A DNA stretch of 35,209 bases, from positions 1 to 35,209 of the forward strand of contig RIBL01000025.1 in NCBI GenBank assembly GCA_003762875.1, read 5' to 3'. How positions within the stretch are numbered: the stretch's first letter is position 1; every line of letters starts with the position of its first letter. Source of the stretch: Muribaculaceae bacterium Isolate-110 (HZI) (GTDB taxonomy: Bacteria; Bacteroidota; Bacteroidia; Bacteroidales; Muribaculaceae). The notes beneath the pieces are model-generated. The model made no database searches and was not told the origin of the DNA. It saw only the letters and a program-made list of their open reading frames with translations. Shown here piece after piece: positions 14,420-22,079 of the stretch. A program made the position numbers and the translations under genes.

Positions 14420-15901
14420 ATGAAAATATTGAAAGGGATACGCCGGGCACTCGCCATAGCGAGTATTATTACGGTAACATTACTGTTTCTTGACTTTACA
14501 GGCTCCGCCCATGCTTGGCTTGGATGGATGGCAAAAATACAATTTCTGCCCGCGCTGCTCGCTCTGAATGTCGGAATTATCATAGCACTTGTGGCCTTGA
14601 CACTGATTTTCGGACGTATATACTGCTCTGTGATATGCCCGCTCGGCATAATGCAGGACGGTTTTGCATGGCTCGGCCTCAAAGCCCGCCGCAACCGTTA
14701 CAGCTACTCGCCTGCCAAGACCGCTTTGCGCTACGTCATGCTTGCCGTGATGGTCGCCGCAATTATCGGAGGGGCCGGAGTCATCGTGGCGTTGCTCGCG
14801 CCCTATAGTGCATACGGACGCATAGTCCAAAGCATATTGTCGCCCATCTGGCTGTGGGCCAACAATCTGCTTGCACAATGGGCCGAAAGCCATGACAGCT
14901 ATGCTTTCTACACCATAGACATTTGGCTCAAAGGCGGCGTCACTCTCATGGTAGCCGCTCTGACTCTCGTGATTCTCGCCGCGCTCGCATGGCGCGGAGG
15001 CCGCACCTACTGCAACACTGTCTGCCCCGTAGGCACACTGCTTGGATTTCTCTCGGCTCATTCTCTCCTGCGTCCGGTCATAGACACATCGAAATGCAAC
15101 GGATGCGGACTGTGTGCTCGCAACTGCAAAAGCGCGTGCATTGACAGCAAAAATCACGCCATTGACTACTCTCGTTGCGTCACATGCATGGATTGCATCG
15201 GCAAGTGTCACAAGGGAGCGATATCCTACACTCTCGCCCGCACTGCAACCAAAACGTCAGGAGACGCGACCGACAATTCACGCCGACAATTTCTGACCGC
15301 GACAGCCGCAATCTCGGCCTCGATGGCTCTGCGCGCTCAGGAGAAAACCGTTGACGGAGGCCTGGCCGCAATCACCGACAAGAAAATCCCTGAGCGTAAA
15401 ACCCGCATAGTCCCTCCCGGAGCTTTGGGCATAAGCAATCTGTCGTCACACTGCACCGCATGTCAGCTATGCGTTTCAGCCTGCCCCAACGATGTGTTGC
15501 GTCCGTCGACCGACCTCGCCACACTCATGCAGCCCGAGTCGTCATATGAGCGCGGATATTGCCGTCCGGAATGCACTCGATGCTCTGAAGTGTGTCCTAC
15601 CGGAGCCATACGTCCAATATCGATGGCCGACAAATCATCGATCCAGATAGGACATGCCGTCTGGGTCAAAGCCAACTGCGTGCCGCTGACCGACGGAGTG
15701 GAATGTGGCAACTGTGCCCGTCACTGCCCGGCGGGAGCCATATCCATGGTAGTCTCCGACAGCGGCAATCCCTCATCGCCCAAAATCCCTGTGGTCAACA
15801 CCGAACGGTGCATCGGCTGCGGTGAGTGCGAAAACCTGTGCCCGGCACGTCCGTTCAGCGCGATATATGTCGAAGGGCATGAGAAACACCGTGAAATCTG
15901 A
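14420..15901 (+). CDS. NapH-NapG-like fused polyferredoxin with an internal twin-arginine motif
   Basis: A 493-residue membrane Fe-S protein. Residues 1-215 resemble NapH: about four to five membrane segments and two CxxxCP motifs (CSVICPLG, CNTVCPVG). Two 4Fe-4S motifs follow (CNGCGLCARNC and CVTCMDCIGKC, about 223-265). Then comes SRRQFLTATAAISASMALRAQ (about 289-309), which looks like a Tat signal, followed by a NapG-like part with four more Cys clusters (CTACQLCVSACP, CTRCSEVCP, CGNCARHCP, CIGCGECENLCP). In nitrate-reductase systems NapH and NapG are separate and pass electrons from quinol to the periplasm. No nap genes are present here, so the acceptor is unknown. Sec-inserted helices followed by a Tat-exported domain would be a dual-route protein. 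Confidence 0.87.
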   Translation: MKILKGIRRALAIASIITVTLLFLDFTGSAHAWLGWMAKIQFLPALLALNVGIIIALVALTLIFGRIYCSVICPLGIMQDGFAWLGLKARRNRYSYSPAKTALRYVMLAVMVAAIIGGAGVIVALLAPYSAYGRIVQSILSPIWLWANNLLAQWAESHDSYAFYTIDIWLKGGVTLMVAALTLVILAALAWRGGRTYCNTVCPVGTLLGFLSAHSLLRPVIDTSKCNGCGLCARNCKSACIDSKNHAIDYSRCVTCMDCIGKCHKGAISYTLARTATKTSGDATDNSRRQFLTATAAISASMALRAQEKTVDGGLAAITDKKIPERKTRIVPPGALGISNLSSHCTACQLCVSACPNDVLRPSTDLATLMQPESSYERGYCRPECTRCSEVCPTGAIRPISMADKSSIQIGHAVWVKANCVPLTDGVECGNCARHCPAGAISMVVSDSGNPSSPKIPVVNTERCIGCGECENLCPARPFSAIYVEGHEKHREI

Positions 15902-15917
15902 CAAGTCATCTCTTCCA

Positions 15918-17339
15918 ATGAATAACAATAACAGCAATAACAATAATAGTCCACGTTCGCGTCGCGACTTCCTGAAACGTATCGGTCTCGGAGCCACCGT
16001 GACAGGCCTCGCCCTGGCCGGATGTGAATCGGCCGGAAGGAAAGCTGCCGGAGGGCTGTCGTCCTCTGTTGCGGTCCCCGACGGCAAGATGACCTACCGC
16101 ACAAACCCAAAGACCGGCGAAAAGGTGTCGATACTCGGATATGGCTGCATGCGCTGGCCGACAAAACCCGACGGAAACGGCGGTGACGACGTGATTGACC
16201 AGGAGACGGTCAACCGCCTCGTCGACACAGCCATAGCCCACGGCGTGAATTATTTCGACACATCGCCCGCCTACTGCAAAGGGCTCTCCGAACGTGTCAC
16301 AGGCATAGCACTGAGCCGCTATCCGAGAGACACGTATTATATCGCGACCAAACTTTCCAACTTCTCTCCTTCCACATGGTCACGCGAAGCGTCGCTGGCA
16401 ATGTATCACAATTCGCTCAAGGAACTTCAGACCGATTACATCGACTACATGCTCCTCCACGGCATAGGCATGGGTGACGACGCCATGAAGACGTTTGAGG
16501 ACCGTTACATCAACAACGGAGTGCTCGACTACCTCATGGCCGAACGCGAAGCAGGACGGATACGCAACCTCGGATTCTCCTACCACGGCGACATCGCAGT
16601 GTTTGACCGCCTGCTGGCCGAACACGACAGATACAAATGGGATTTCGTGCAGATTCAGCTCAACTATGTTGACTGGAAGCATGCCAAGGAAGTAAACCCG
16701 CGCAACACCGATGCCGAATATCTCTACAACGAGCTTGACCGTCGCGGCATCCCGGTAGTCATAATGGAGCCCCTGCTTGGCGGACGCCTGTCCAAAGTGC
16801 CCGACCATATCATAACACGGCTCAAACAGCGTGAGCCCGAGCGGAGCGTGGCGTCATGGGCTTTCCGTTTTGCTGGCTCACCCGAAAGAGTGCTGACAGT
16901 GCTCAGCGGCATGACCTATATGGAACATCTCGAGGACAATCTTCTCACATATTGTCCTCTCGACCCGCTGTCGGAGGAAGAGACACAGTTTCTCTACGAC
17001 ACGGCCGATCTGATGATGACCTATCCAACCATCCCGTGCAACGACTGCAAATACTGTATGCCTTGCCCCTATGGCATCGACATACCATCCATATTGCTGC
17101 ACTACAACAAGTGTATCAACGAAGACAACGTGCCGGCGTCGACTCGCAGTGCCAACTATGCCTCGGCACGTCGCGCTTTCCTTGTGGGCTATGACCGCTC
17201 CGTCCCGCGGCTGCGTCAGGCCAACCACTGCATAGGATGCAACCAGTGCTCGCCCCACTGCCCGCAAAACATTGACATACCCTCCGAGCTGCAACGCATC
17301 GACCGGTTTGTCGAAATGCTAAAGACCAATCCGTCATGA
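15918..17339 (+). CDS. Tat-exported lipoprotein aldo/keto reductase with two C-terminal 4Fe-4S motifs
   Basis: A 473-residue protein from the chosen ATG (15918). It begins with an Asn-rich stretch, then SRRDFLKRIGLGATVTGLALAGC, a twin-arginine signal ending in a lipobox. The frame is open further upstream and ATG 15879 is possible. The aldo/keto reductase domain shows GYGCMRWP, Asp and Tyr in NYFDTSPAYCKG, Lys in IATKLSN, and His in YMLLHGIG. The tail has CNDCKYCMPCPYGIDIP and CIGCNQCSPHCPQNIDIP, two ferredoxin-like clusters as in other Fe-S aldo/keto reductases. Location is probably the periplasmic face of the inner membrane or the outer membrane. With the preceding gene it suggests electron delivery to, or from, an exported substrate. 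Confidence 0.88.
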   Translation: MNNNNSNNNNSPRSRRDFLKRIGLGATVTGLALAGCESAGRKAAGGLSSSVAVPDGKMTYRTNPKTGEKVSILGYGCMRWPTKPDGNGGDDVIDQETVNRLVDTAIAHGVNYFDTSPAYCKGLSERVTGIALSRYPRDTYYIATKLSNFSPSTWSREASLAMYHNSLKELQTDYIDYMLLHGIGMGDDAMKTFEDRYINNGVLDYLMAEREAGRIRNLGFSYHGDIAVFDRLLAEHDRYKWDFVQIQLNYVDWKHAKEVNPRNTDAEYLYNELDRRGIPVVIMEPLLGGRLSKVPDHIITRLKQREPERSVASWAFRFAGSPERVLTVLSGMTYMEHLEDNLLTYCPLDPLSEEETQFLYDTADLMMTYPTIPCNDCKYCMPCPYGIDIPSILLHYNKCINEDNVPASTRSANYASARRAFLVGYDRSVPRLRQANHCIGCNQCSPHCPQNIDIPSELQRIDRFVEMLKTNPS

Positions 17340-17764
17340 CACCACGCCGACAGGAGACAGTCGACATGCTCCACACACTGGGATGTTCTTGCATCATCGA
17401 CAACGGGACCGACAGGACAATCTGTCATGAACGCGGAGTCAGAGACCTGCTACGCATCCTCACCGCGACCCCTACCCTGCTTGCCGGCAGCTTCATAGCC
17501 GACAAGGTTGTCGGCAAGGGGGCAGCCGCCCTCATGACGGCAGGAAGCGTTGCCGCTGTCTATGCCGACACCATAAGCCGGCCGGCACTCGCAATGCTCT
17601 CCTCTTATGGCATCACGGTCACATACCGCACATGCGTTCCCAATATCATCAATCGTTCCGGCACAGACATTTGCCCGGTCGAGCGGCTGTGTGCCGATGC
17701 GTCCACTCCGGCTGAATGCCTGCCGCTCATCCAATCGTTTGTCAATTCACTTACCCAACAATGA
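17336..17764 (+). CDS. DUF1893 protein
   Basis: A 142-residue cytoplasmic protein. It starts in a 4-bp ATGA overlap with the reductase gene. The pattern is that of DUF1893: LGCSCIIDNG near the start, GVRDLLRIL, then SFIADKVVGKGAAALM (about 52-67), SRPALAMLSSYGI and a late Cys-Pro (GTDICPVERLC). The family has a cytidine-deaminase-like fold as I recall, but its biochemical function is not established. The conserved lysine-glycine loop and the cysteines could bind a cofactor or nucleotide; that is speculation. Its tight position between a redox protein and a transporter component suggests a role in supplying or modifying a cofactor. Confidence 0.8.
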   Translation: MTPRRQETVDMLHTLGCSCIIDNGTDRTICHERGVRDLLRILTATPTLLAGSFIADKVVGKGAAALMTAGSVAAVYADTISRPALAMLSSYGITVTYRTCVPNIINRSGTDICPVERLCADASTPAECLPLIQSFVNSLTQQ

Positions 17765-18255
17765 CCCTCACACTCACCACCCTACGTTTCAAAGAGACCG
17801 AGACATATCTCATGGCGGCACTATTCATCGCAGGAAACATAGTGTTGCCCCAACTGTTTCACCTCATCCCTCAGGGCGGCATCATCTGGCTGCCAATCTA
17901 TTTCTTCACCCTCATAGGAGCCTACATGTATGGATGGCGCGTAGGGCTGCTCACAGCATTGGCGTCACCCGTCATCAACTCACTTCTTTTCGGCATGCCG
18001 CCCGTGGCAGCACTTCCGGCCATCATACTCAAATCCACGCTTCTCGCAGTCATAGCCGGACTCACAGCCGCTCGTTTCCGCCACACATCCCTGCTGTTGC
18101 TCATAGCCGTAGTGCTTGGCTATCAGACCATCGGCACCATTGGCGAATGGGTGATGAAAGGCGACTTCATGCTTGCCTGTCAGGACTTCCGCATGGGCAT
18201 CCCCGGCATGCTTCTCCAGATAGCCGGAGGTTATCTCATATTACCGAAAAAATAG
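17761..18255 (+). CDS. ECF transporter S component (substrate-binding membrane protein)
   Basis: A 164-residue membrane protein with about five to six hydrophobic segments. The ATG at 17761 overlaps the DUF1893 stop (ATGA); an upstream in-frame ATG at 17716 overlaps too far to be likely. The layout GNIVLPQLFHLIPQGGIIWLPIYFFTLIGAYMYGWRVGLLTALASPVINSLLFGMPP fits S components, the vitamin- or cofactor-recognising part of energy-coupling-factor transporters. No EcfA or EcfT gene is in the window, so it would share a module encoded elsewhere or work alone. The ligand may be a cofactor needed by the neighbouring redox proteins; this is inference. Confidence 0.82.
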   Translation: MTLTLTTLRFKETETYLMAALFIAGNIVLPQLFHLIPQGGIIWLPIYFFTLIGAYMYGWRVGLLTALASPVINSLLFGMPPVAALPAIILKSTLLAVIAGLTAARFRHTSLLLLIAVVLGYQTIGTIGEWVMKGDFMLACQDFRMGIPGMLLQIAGGYLILPKK

Positions 18256-18260
18256 CAGCC

Positions 18261-19085
18261 ATGACACTACGCACCGTAACATTCTCACCTACCGGCACTA
18301 CAGCAAAGATAGTCAGTGCCATTGCCTCGGGCATCATGGACACAATAAAATGTGAATCCATAATCTGCGACACCACCTGTCGACCTGCCGAGACGTTCGT
18401 GGCCGGCCCTGACGATATCACCGTGATAGCCGCTCCAGTCTACGGAGGCAAAATGGCTCCCATAGCCAAAACCCGCCTGACCGCAATCAAAGGCCTAAAC
18501 TCTCCGTGTGTGCTCGTAGCCGTCTATGGCAACCGCGCTTTTGAAAACGCACTCAACGACATGGCCGACTTTGCCACATCACTCGGTTTCATGCCCGTAG
18601 CAGCCGGAGCATTCATCGGCGAACACTCCTACTCATCACCGGCCACCCCGATAGCCGTCGGACGCCCCGATGCCGACGACATAGAGACCGCCCGTGAATT
18701 TGGCCGCAACATCGGCCGGCACCTCTTGGCCGGGACGCTTGAACGGATCGACACGACCATGCTCCACGACCGCCCGTCACCTGAAGAGTCTCTGCTCAAC
18801 TTCCGCAACTTCGTGACCGGCTATCAAAAGCAACAGGCCGTCACGCCCCGCAAATTTCTACCCGAGGTCAACACTGCCTTATGCTCACAGTGTGGCCAAT
18901 GTATCGACATTTGCCCTGTCGGAGCTATCGGCGACGACTGTCTGAGCGTCGACGGCTCGAAGTGCATCAAATGTTGCGCCTGCGTGAAGAGATGTCCGGC
19001 CAATGCCCGCTCACTCCACTCTCCGTTCGCCCCGATACTCTCCCAAAACTTCGACCTGCCAAAAGCTCCGGTCCTCAGTCTGTAA
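18261..19085 (+). CDS. EFR1-type flavodoxin/ferredoxin protein
   Basis: A 274-residue cytoplasmic electron carrier. The start at ATG 18261 is 5 bp after the S-component stop; the frame is open far upstream, but that part is a shadow of other genes. Residues 1-150 form a flavodoxin-like domain with the FMN loop TFSPTGTTAKIV and PVYGGKMAP. The C-terminus has two 4Fe-4S motifs, CSQCGQCIDICPVGAI and CIKCCACVKRCPANA. This is the EFR1 (EFR1 family ferrodoxin) architecture of anaerobes. As the last gene of the operon it is a plausible cytoplasmic partner linking low-potential electrons to the membrane polyferredoxin. Confidence 0.9.
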   Translation: MTLRTVTFSPTGTTAKIVSAIASGIMDTIKCESIICDTTCRPAETFVAGPDDITVIAAPVYGGKMAPIAKTRLTAIKGLNSPCVLVAVYGNRAFENALNDMADFATSLGFMPVAAGAFIGEHSYSSPATPIAVGRPDADDIETAREFGRNIGRHLLAGTLERIDTTMLHDRPSPEESLLNFRNFVTGYQKQQAVTPRKFLPEVNTALCSQCGQCIDICPVGAIGDDCLSVDGSKCIKCCACVKRCPANARSLHSPFAPILSQNFDLPKAPVLSL

Positions 19086-19140
19086 AAACCGCCACACCCC
19101 TCCAAGAGTCACAGCCCCTGTGAAGGAAAAACAGGGGAAA

Positions 19141-19497
19141 CTATTCGTTGTACCGATATAATTCTGCCGTTATGTTGTAACAAGTGCTACGTATATCAGG
19201 CTCCTTAACCCGAACTAAATAGACAAGTTGAGCACCAACTTTTCTACTTTCTTCTTCGATGACCTGCATACATGCCTCATAAGTGCATTTACCGCTCGGT
19301 GTTAAGCCATTTTCACCAACTACAATAGAGCCAATCCGATATATGTTCTTAGGTAACGTTTGATTTGTCTGAACAATAGGGATCTGTCCCTCTGTTGGTG
19401 GATAATACTGTTTGACTGTTATTTGTTTTTTCAATGTACAAGAAGTAATTGCGAATGTCATCAATACTGATGATAGTATGACAAGGATTTTTTTCAT
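19141..19497 (-). CDS. Small lipoprotein, function unknown
   Basis: A 118-residue protein from ATG 19495-19497; the frame opens further upstream, but this start gives a proper lipoprotein signal (MKKILVILSSVLMTFAITSC). The mature part (KKQITVKQYYPPTEGQIPI and then GSIVVGENGLTPSGKCTYEACMQVIEEESRKVGAQLVYLV) alternates strands and a helix around a two-Cys motif. I do not recognise a family. The DNA is AT-rich compared with the operon before it, which suggests recent acquisition. It lies tail-to-tail with EFR1 and before a tyrosine recombinase on the same strand. Confidence 0.65.
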   Translation of the reverse strand: MKKILVILSSVLMTFAITSCTLKKQITVKQYYPPTEGQIPIVQTNQTLPKNIYRIGSIVVGENGLTPSGKCTYEACMQVIEEESRKVGAQLVYLVRVKEPDIRSTCYNITAELYRYNE

Positions 19498-19602
19498 GAT
19501 GTATTTTTTATAGGCAAATTTAGCAAATAATTCGTAATCACACAAATGCACGTCAGCGACTTCGGATGTGGAAGCCGCTGACGATAGCCGCTCTTACCGT
19601 CT

Positions 19603-20418
19603 TCACCAGTTGACTATCTTATCGACAATCGTCTGCTGCTCTGTGGCCGTGCGTCGCAGATATATACGGGTAGTCTCGATACTCTCATGGCCCATGAGAT
19701 CGGCAAGAAGCGCGAGATCATTGTATCGTTCGAGAAAATTTTTGGCAAAACGGTGGCGGAAAGAATGCGGATACACGACAGCCGTATTTATGCCATACCT
19801 CTCTGCAAAAAGTTTCAGTTGCTGGGCAATTCCTCGGGCCGTTATGCGTTCGCCAAAACGGTTGAGAAATATATAACCCGACTCGATGCGTCTCTTTCCG
19901 AGCCATTGCATCGCCTCGGTGCGCAGTCTCTTCGGTATGTAGAGACGCCTCATCTTGCCCCCCTTGGAATAGATGTCAAGATAGCCCTGCTGCACATGCT
20001 CGGCCTTGATCTGCAACAGTTCGCTCACACGGGCTCCGGTGGCGGTGAGAAACCACACTACGAAATACCACGACGTGTGGCCTCCGTTCTTCAGACTCGT
20101 CTTCAGAAATCTGTAATCGGCATTGCTGATGACATTCTCAAGAAAATTTTTCTGCTGCACCTTTACGAAACTCATTTTAAGCCGGTCTTTCTTCATATAC
20201 TCCAGATATTTATTGATAGCCTGCAACCGTAGATTGACAGTCTGCGGCTTATGATGTTCCATTAGAGACCCCTTGTAAGCCAAAAGGTTTTCACGTGTCA
20301 CCTCCGGATATTTTTCAAGAAAATCGGTCACGGTCCACACATACGAACGTATGGTGTTTGCGGCCAGCTCCTGGCGCATAAGAAATGTTTTGTACCTGTT
20401 TATCATATATGTATACAT
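19603..20418 (-). CDS. Tyrosine recombinase (phage-integrase family)
   Basis: A 271-residue site-specific recombinase from ATG 20416-20418 (MYTYMINRYKTFLMRQELA); ATG 20406 is an alternative. Residues 1-90 form a SAM-like core-binding domain (LAANTIRSYVWTVTDFLEKYP). The catalytic residues are visible: Arg in GARVSELLQI, Lys in YSKGGKMRRLYIP, His-x-x-Arg in PHSFRHRFAKNFLE, His in LMGHESIETT and the nucleophile Tyr in RIYLRR. There is no arm-binding domain, so it belongs with short XerC/D- or invertase-type enzymes. No excisable element or obvious pair of inverted sites is seen around it. It could act in trans on invertible promoters, as related short recombinases of Bacteroides do. Confidence 0.88.
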   Translation of the reverse strand: MYTYMINRYKTFLMRQELAANTIRSYVWTVTDFLEKYPEVTRENLLAYKGSLMEHHKPQTVNLRLQAINKYLEYMKKDRLKMSFVKVQQKNFLENVISNADYRFLKTSLKNGGHTSWYFVVWFLTATGARVSELLQIKAEHVQQGYLDIYSKGGKMRRLYIPKRLRTEAMQWLGKRRIESGYIFLNRFGERITARGIAQQLKLFAERYGINTAVVYPHSFRHRFAKNFLERYNDLALLADLMGHESIETTRIYLRRTATEQQTIVDKIVNW

Positions 20419-20539
20419 TAGAGAAAAGATAAAAGTAATGATTTTTTCACATCCCGCCCCCAAAGCATTATCGTATTTACCGATTGCAGCTATCGAAAAA
20501 AACATCAATACTCATCAATCCTTTCGCGGCTCCCGATTG

Positions 20540-20547
20540 TACTTTTG
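20540..20547 (+). promoter_or_regulatory. -7 box (TACTTTTG) for the small membrane protein/ThrE group
   Basis: TACTTTTG matches TAnnTTTG and lies 44 bp before the ATG at 20592, supporting that start over the upstream in-frame ATG at 20484, which would lie before the promoter. Confidence 0.5.
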
Positions 20548-20591
20548 TATATGTAAATGAGAACAAGCAACTTTTTAATGATCCAAGTCCT

Positions 20592-20783
20592 ATGACACAC
20601 CTTATGTATTTCTGGTATATAACCGTCGGAATCGTCCTTCTGACATTCCTCGTAAATTTCATCCACTATCTGGTGTCACACAAACGGAGCCGCAAGCACC
20701 ATCATCTCATAGGCCTCTCACGCGAACGTGACATCTTCTATATACCGGGCGACAAACTTGAAGACGATGAATTTGACGAATAA
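20592..20783 (+). CDS. Small single-span membrane protein
   Basis: 63 residues from ATG 20592 (MTHLMYFWYITVGIVLLTFL). One membrane segment (about 6-27) is followed by a basic His/Lys/Arg stretch (SHKRSRKHHH) and an acidic C-terminal tail (GDKLEDDEFDE). No family is recognised. It overlaps the start of the first ThrE gene by 17 bp, which suggests coupled translation and perhaps a role as accessory subunit of the exporter. The TACTTTTG box upstream supports a real gene. Confidence 0.5.
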   Translation: MTHLMYFWYITVGIVLLTFLVNFIHYLVSHKRSRKHHHLIGLSRERDIFYIPGDKLEDDEFDE

Positions 20784-21564
20784 CCATCCTGTTCAGTCCT
20801 CTTGTCAACTGGCCGATGCTGGCGACTTCATAGCCGACTACACGGCATGGCTGTGGGGATGCGGAGCCACCTGCATGCGCATCGAAAAAAACTCGGGCCG
20901 CATAGCACGCGCCCTCGGCTATGACATATGCATCACCATTATGCCTAAACACATAAGCCTGACACTCAAAGACTCCGCCACCAGCTCTCAGGCCACCTAT
21001 CAGCGTCAGATGGTGACATGCGGCATCAATTTTGACCTCAACACCCGTCTGAGCAGCCTCAGTTGGAAAATCGCTGATAGGAAACTATCCTACTGTCAGG
21101 CCAAGGCTCTCTTTGACAAAATCATAAGCACCACCTACTCCACCACTCAGCTCACAGTGCTGCTCACATCGCTCGCCAACGCCTCGTTCTGTCGGTTGTT
21201 CGGAGGCGATGCCGCCGCCATGCTGGTGGTATTTGCGGCGACATTCGCAGGCTTTGAGTTGAAACATATCCTCCTGAAAGCCCGCCTTGACGTGCGTCTT
21301 GTGTTTATGGCCTGTGCGTTTATCTCGACTGTAATCGCCACAGGCGCGCAACTCTTCGGTTGGGGCGACACCCCGGGCACAGCCATAGCCACAAGCGTGC
21401 TCTACCTCATCCCGGGGGTGCCTTACATCAATTCGGCAAGCGACCTCATCGACCGTCATTATCTGTGCTCGCTGAGCCGGTTTATGGACGCCTGCGTACT
21501 GACGGCATGCCTGTCTATCGGCATGTGTGCCGGACTTTCGCTCATGGGCATAAATCACGTGTAG
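20767..21564 (+). CDS. Threonine/serine exporter, N-terminal-type subunit (ThrE domain, DUF1212)
   Basis: A 265-residue protein from ATG 20767 (MNLTNNHPVQSS). The soluble N-terminal half shows the ThrE pattern: GDFIADYTAWLWGCGATCMRIEKNSGRIARALGYD and PKHISLTLKD, then FDLNTRLSSLSW. It is followed by about four to five membrane segments, with LIPGVPYINSASDLIDRHY between the last ones. ThrE proteins export threonine and serine across the inner membrane. Here the usual second domain is encoded separately by the next gene, 3 bp downstream, the split form common in Bacteroidetes. Confidence 0.88.
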   Translation: MNLTNNHPVQSSCQLADAGDFIADYTAWLWGCGATCMRIEKNSGRIARALGYDICITIMPKHISLTLKDSATSSQATYQRQMVTCGINFDLNTRLSSLSWKIADRKLSYCQAKALFDKIISTTYSTTQLTVLLTSLANASFCRLFGGDAAAMLVVFAATFAGFELKHILLKARLDVRLVFMACAFISTVIATGAQLFGWGDTPGTAIATSVLYLIPGVPYINSASDLIDRHYLCSLSRFMDACVLTACLSIGMCAGLSLMGINHV

Positions 21565-21567
21565 TCT

Positions 21568-22059
21568 ATGGAACACTTACTTCTACAAAACATTCTTGAG
21601 GACGGATTCTTTGCAGCGATGGCAGCCATCGGTTTTTCAAGTATCAGCCACACTCCGGCCCGCACATTCATCATATGCGGACTCGCCGCAGCCGTAGGCC
21701 ACGCTCTGCGCTATGTAATGATGTCGCCATGCCTCGGCAACATCAATATCATACTGGCCAGCACGGCCGCTGCCTTTGCCATCGGACTCCTTGCCGTGCT
21801 CCTCGCCCCGGTGGTGAGAGTGCCGGCCGAGGCTTGTCTTTTCCCGTCGCTGCTGCCGATGATTCCGGGCATGTATGCCTACCGCTCCATCGCGGCTCTC
21901 ATATCATGTGTGAGCAGCCCGTCGCCCGACAATATAGGCAGCCTCTACAGTCTTGCCTTCAACTCCACCACCTGCCTGCTTATTATTCTTGGCATGGTCA
22001 TTGGTGCCAACATTCCTATATTCCTGTTTAAAAAGATTTCTTTTCAGGCCACTCGCTGA
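21568..22059 (+). CDS. Threonine/serine exporter, C-terminal-type subunit (ThrE_2, DUF3815)
   Basis: A 163-residue membrane protein with about five hydrophobic segments and the DUF3815/ThrE_2 features: FAAMAAIGFSSI, CGLAAAVGHALRYVM, ASTAAAFAIGLLAVLLAPVVRVPAEACLFPSLLPMIPGMYAYRS, and a C-terminal membrane pair. It pairs with the preceding gene (gap 3 bp) to make a full exporter. Both are on the plus strand ahead of the LysR gene, 20 bp away, although that gene appears to have its own promoter. Confidence 0.88.
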   Translation: MEHLLLQNILEDGFFAAMAAIGFSSISHTPARTFIICGLAAAVGHALRYVMMSPCLGNINIILASTAAAFAIGLLAVLLAPVVRVPAEACLFPSLLPMIPGMYAYRSIAALISCVSSPSPDNIGSLYSLAFNSTTCLLIILGMVIGANIPIFLFKKISFQATR

Positions 22060-22066
22060 TTTTTCG

Positions 22067-22074
22067 TACCTTTG
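22067..22074 (+). promoter_or_regulatory. -7 box (TACCTTTG) six bases before the LysR start
   Basis: TACCTTTG ends at 22074 and the ATG begins at 22080. If it is used, the transcript starts at or next to the A of ATG (leaderless). It overlaps the short gap behind the ThrE genes. Confidence 0.5.
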
Positions 22075-22079
22075 CCTCC

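Noticed and set aside
14480-15211. Minus-strand frame of 243 codons opposite the polyferredoxin gene
   Set aside because: Shadow of a Cys-rich gene; composition biased and without family features.
14420-17339. Periplasmic nitrate reductase (nap) locus
   Set aside because: NapH/NapG-like parts are present but napA, napB, napD and other nap genes are absent; the second gene is an aldo/keto reductase.
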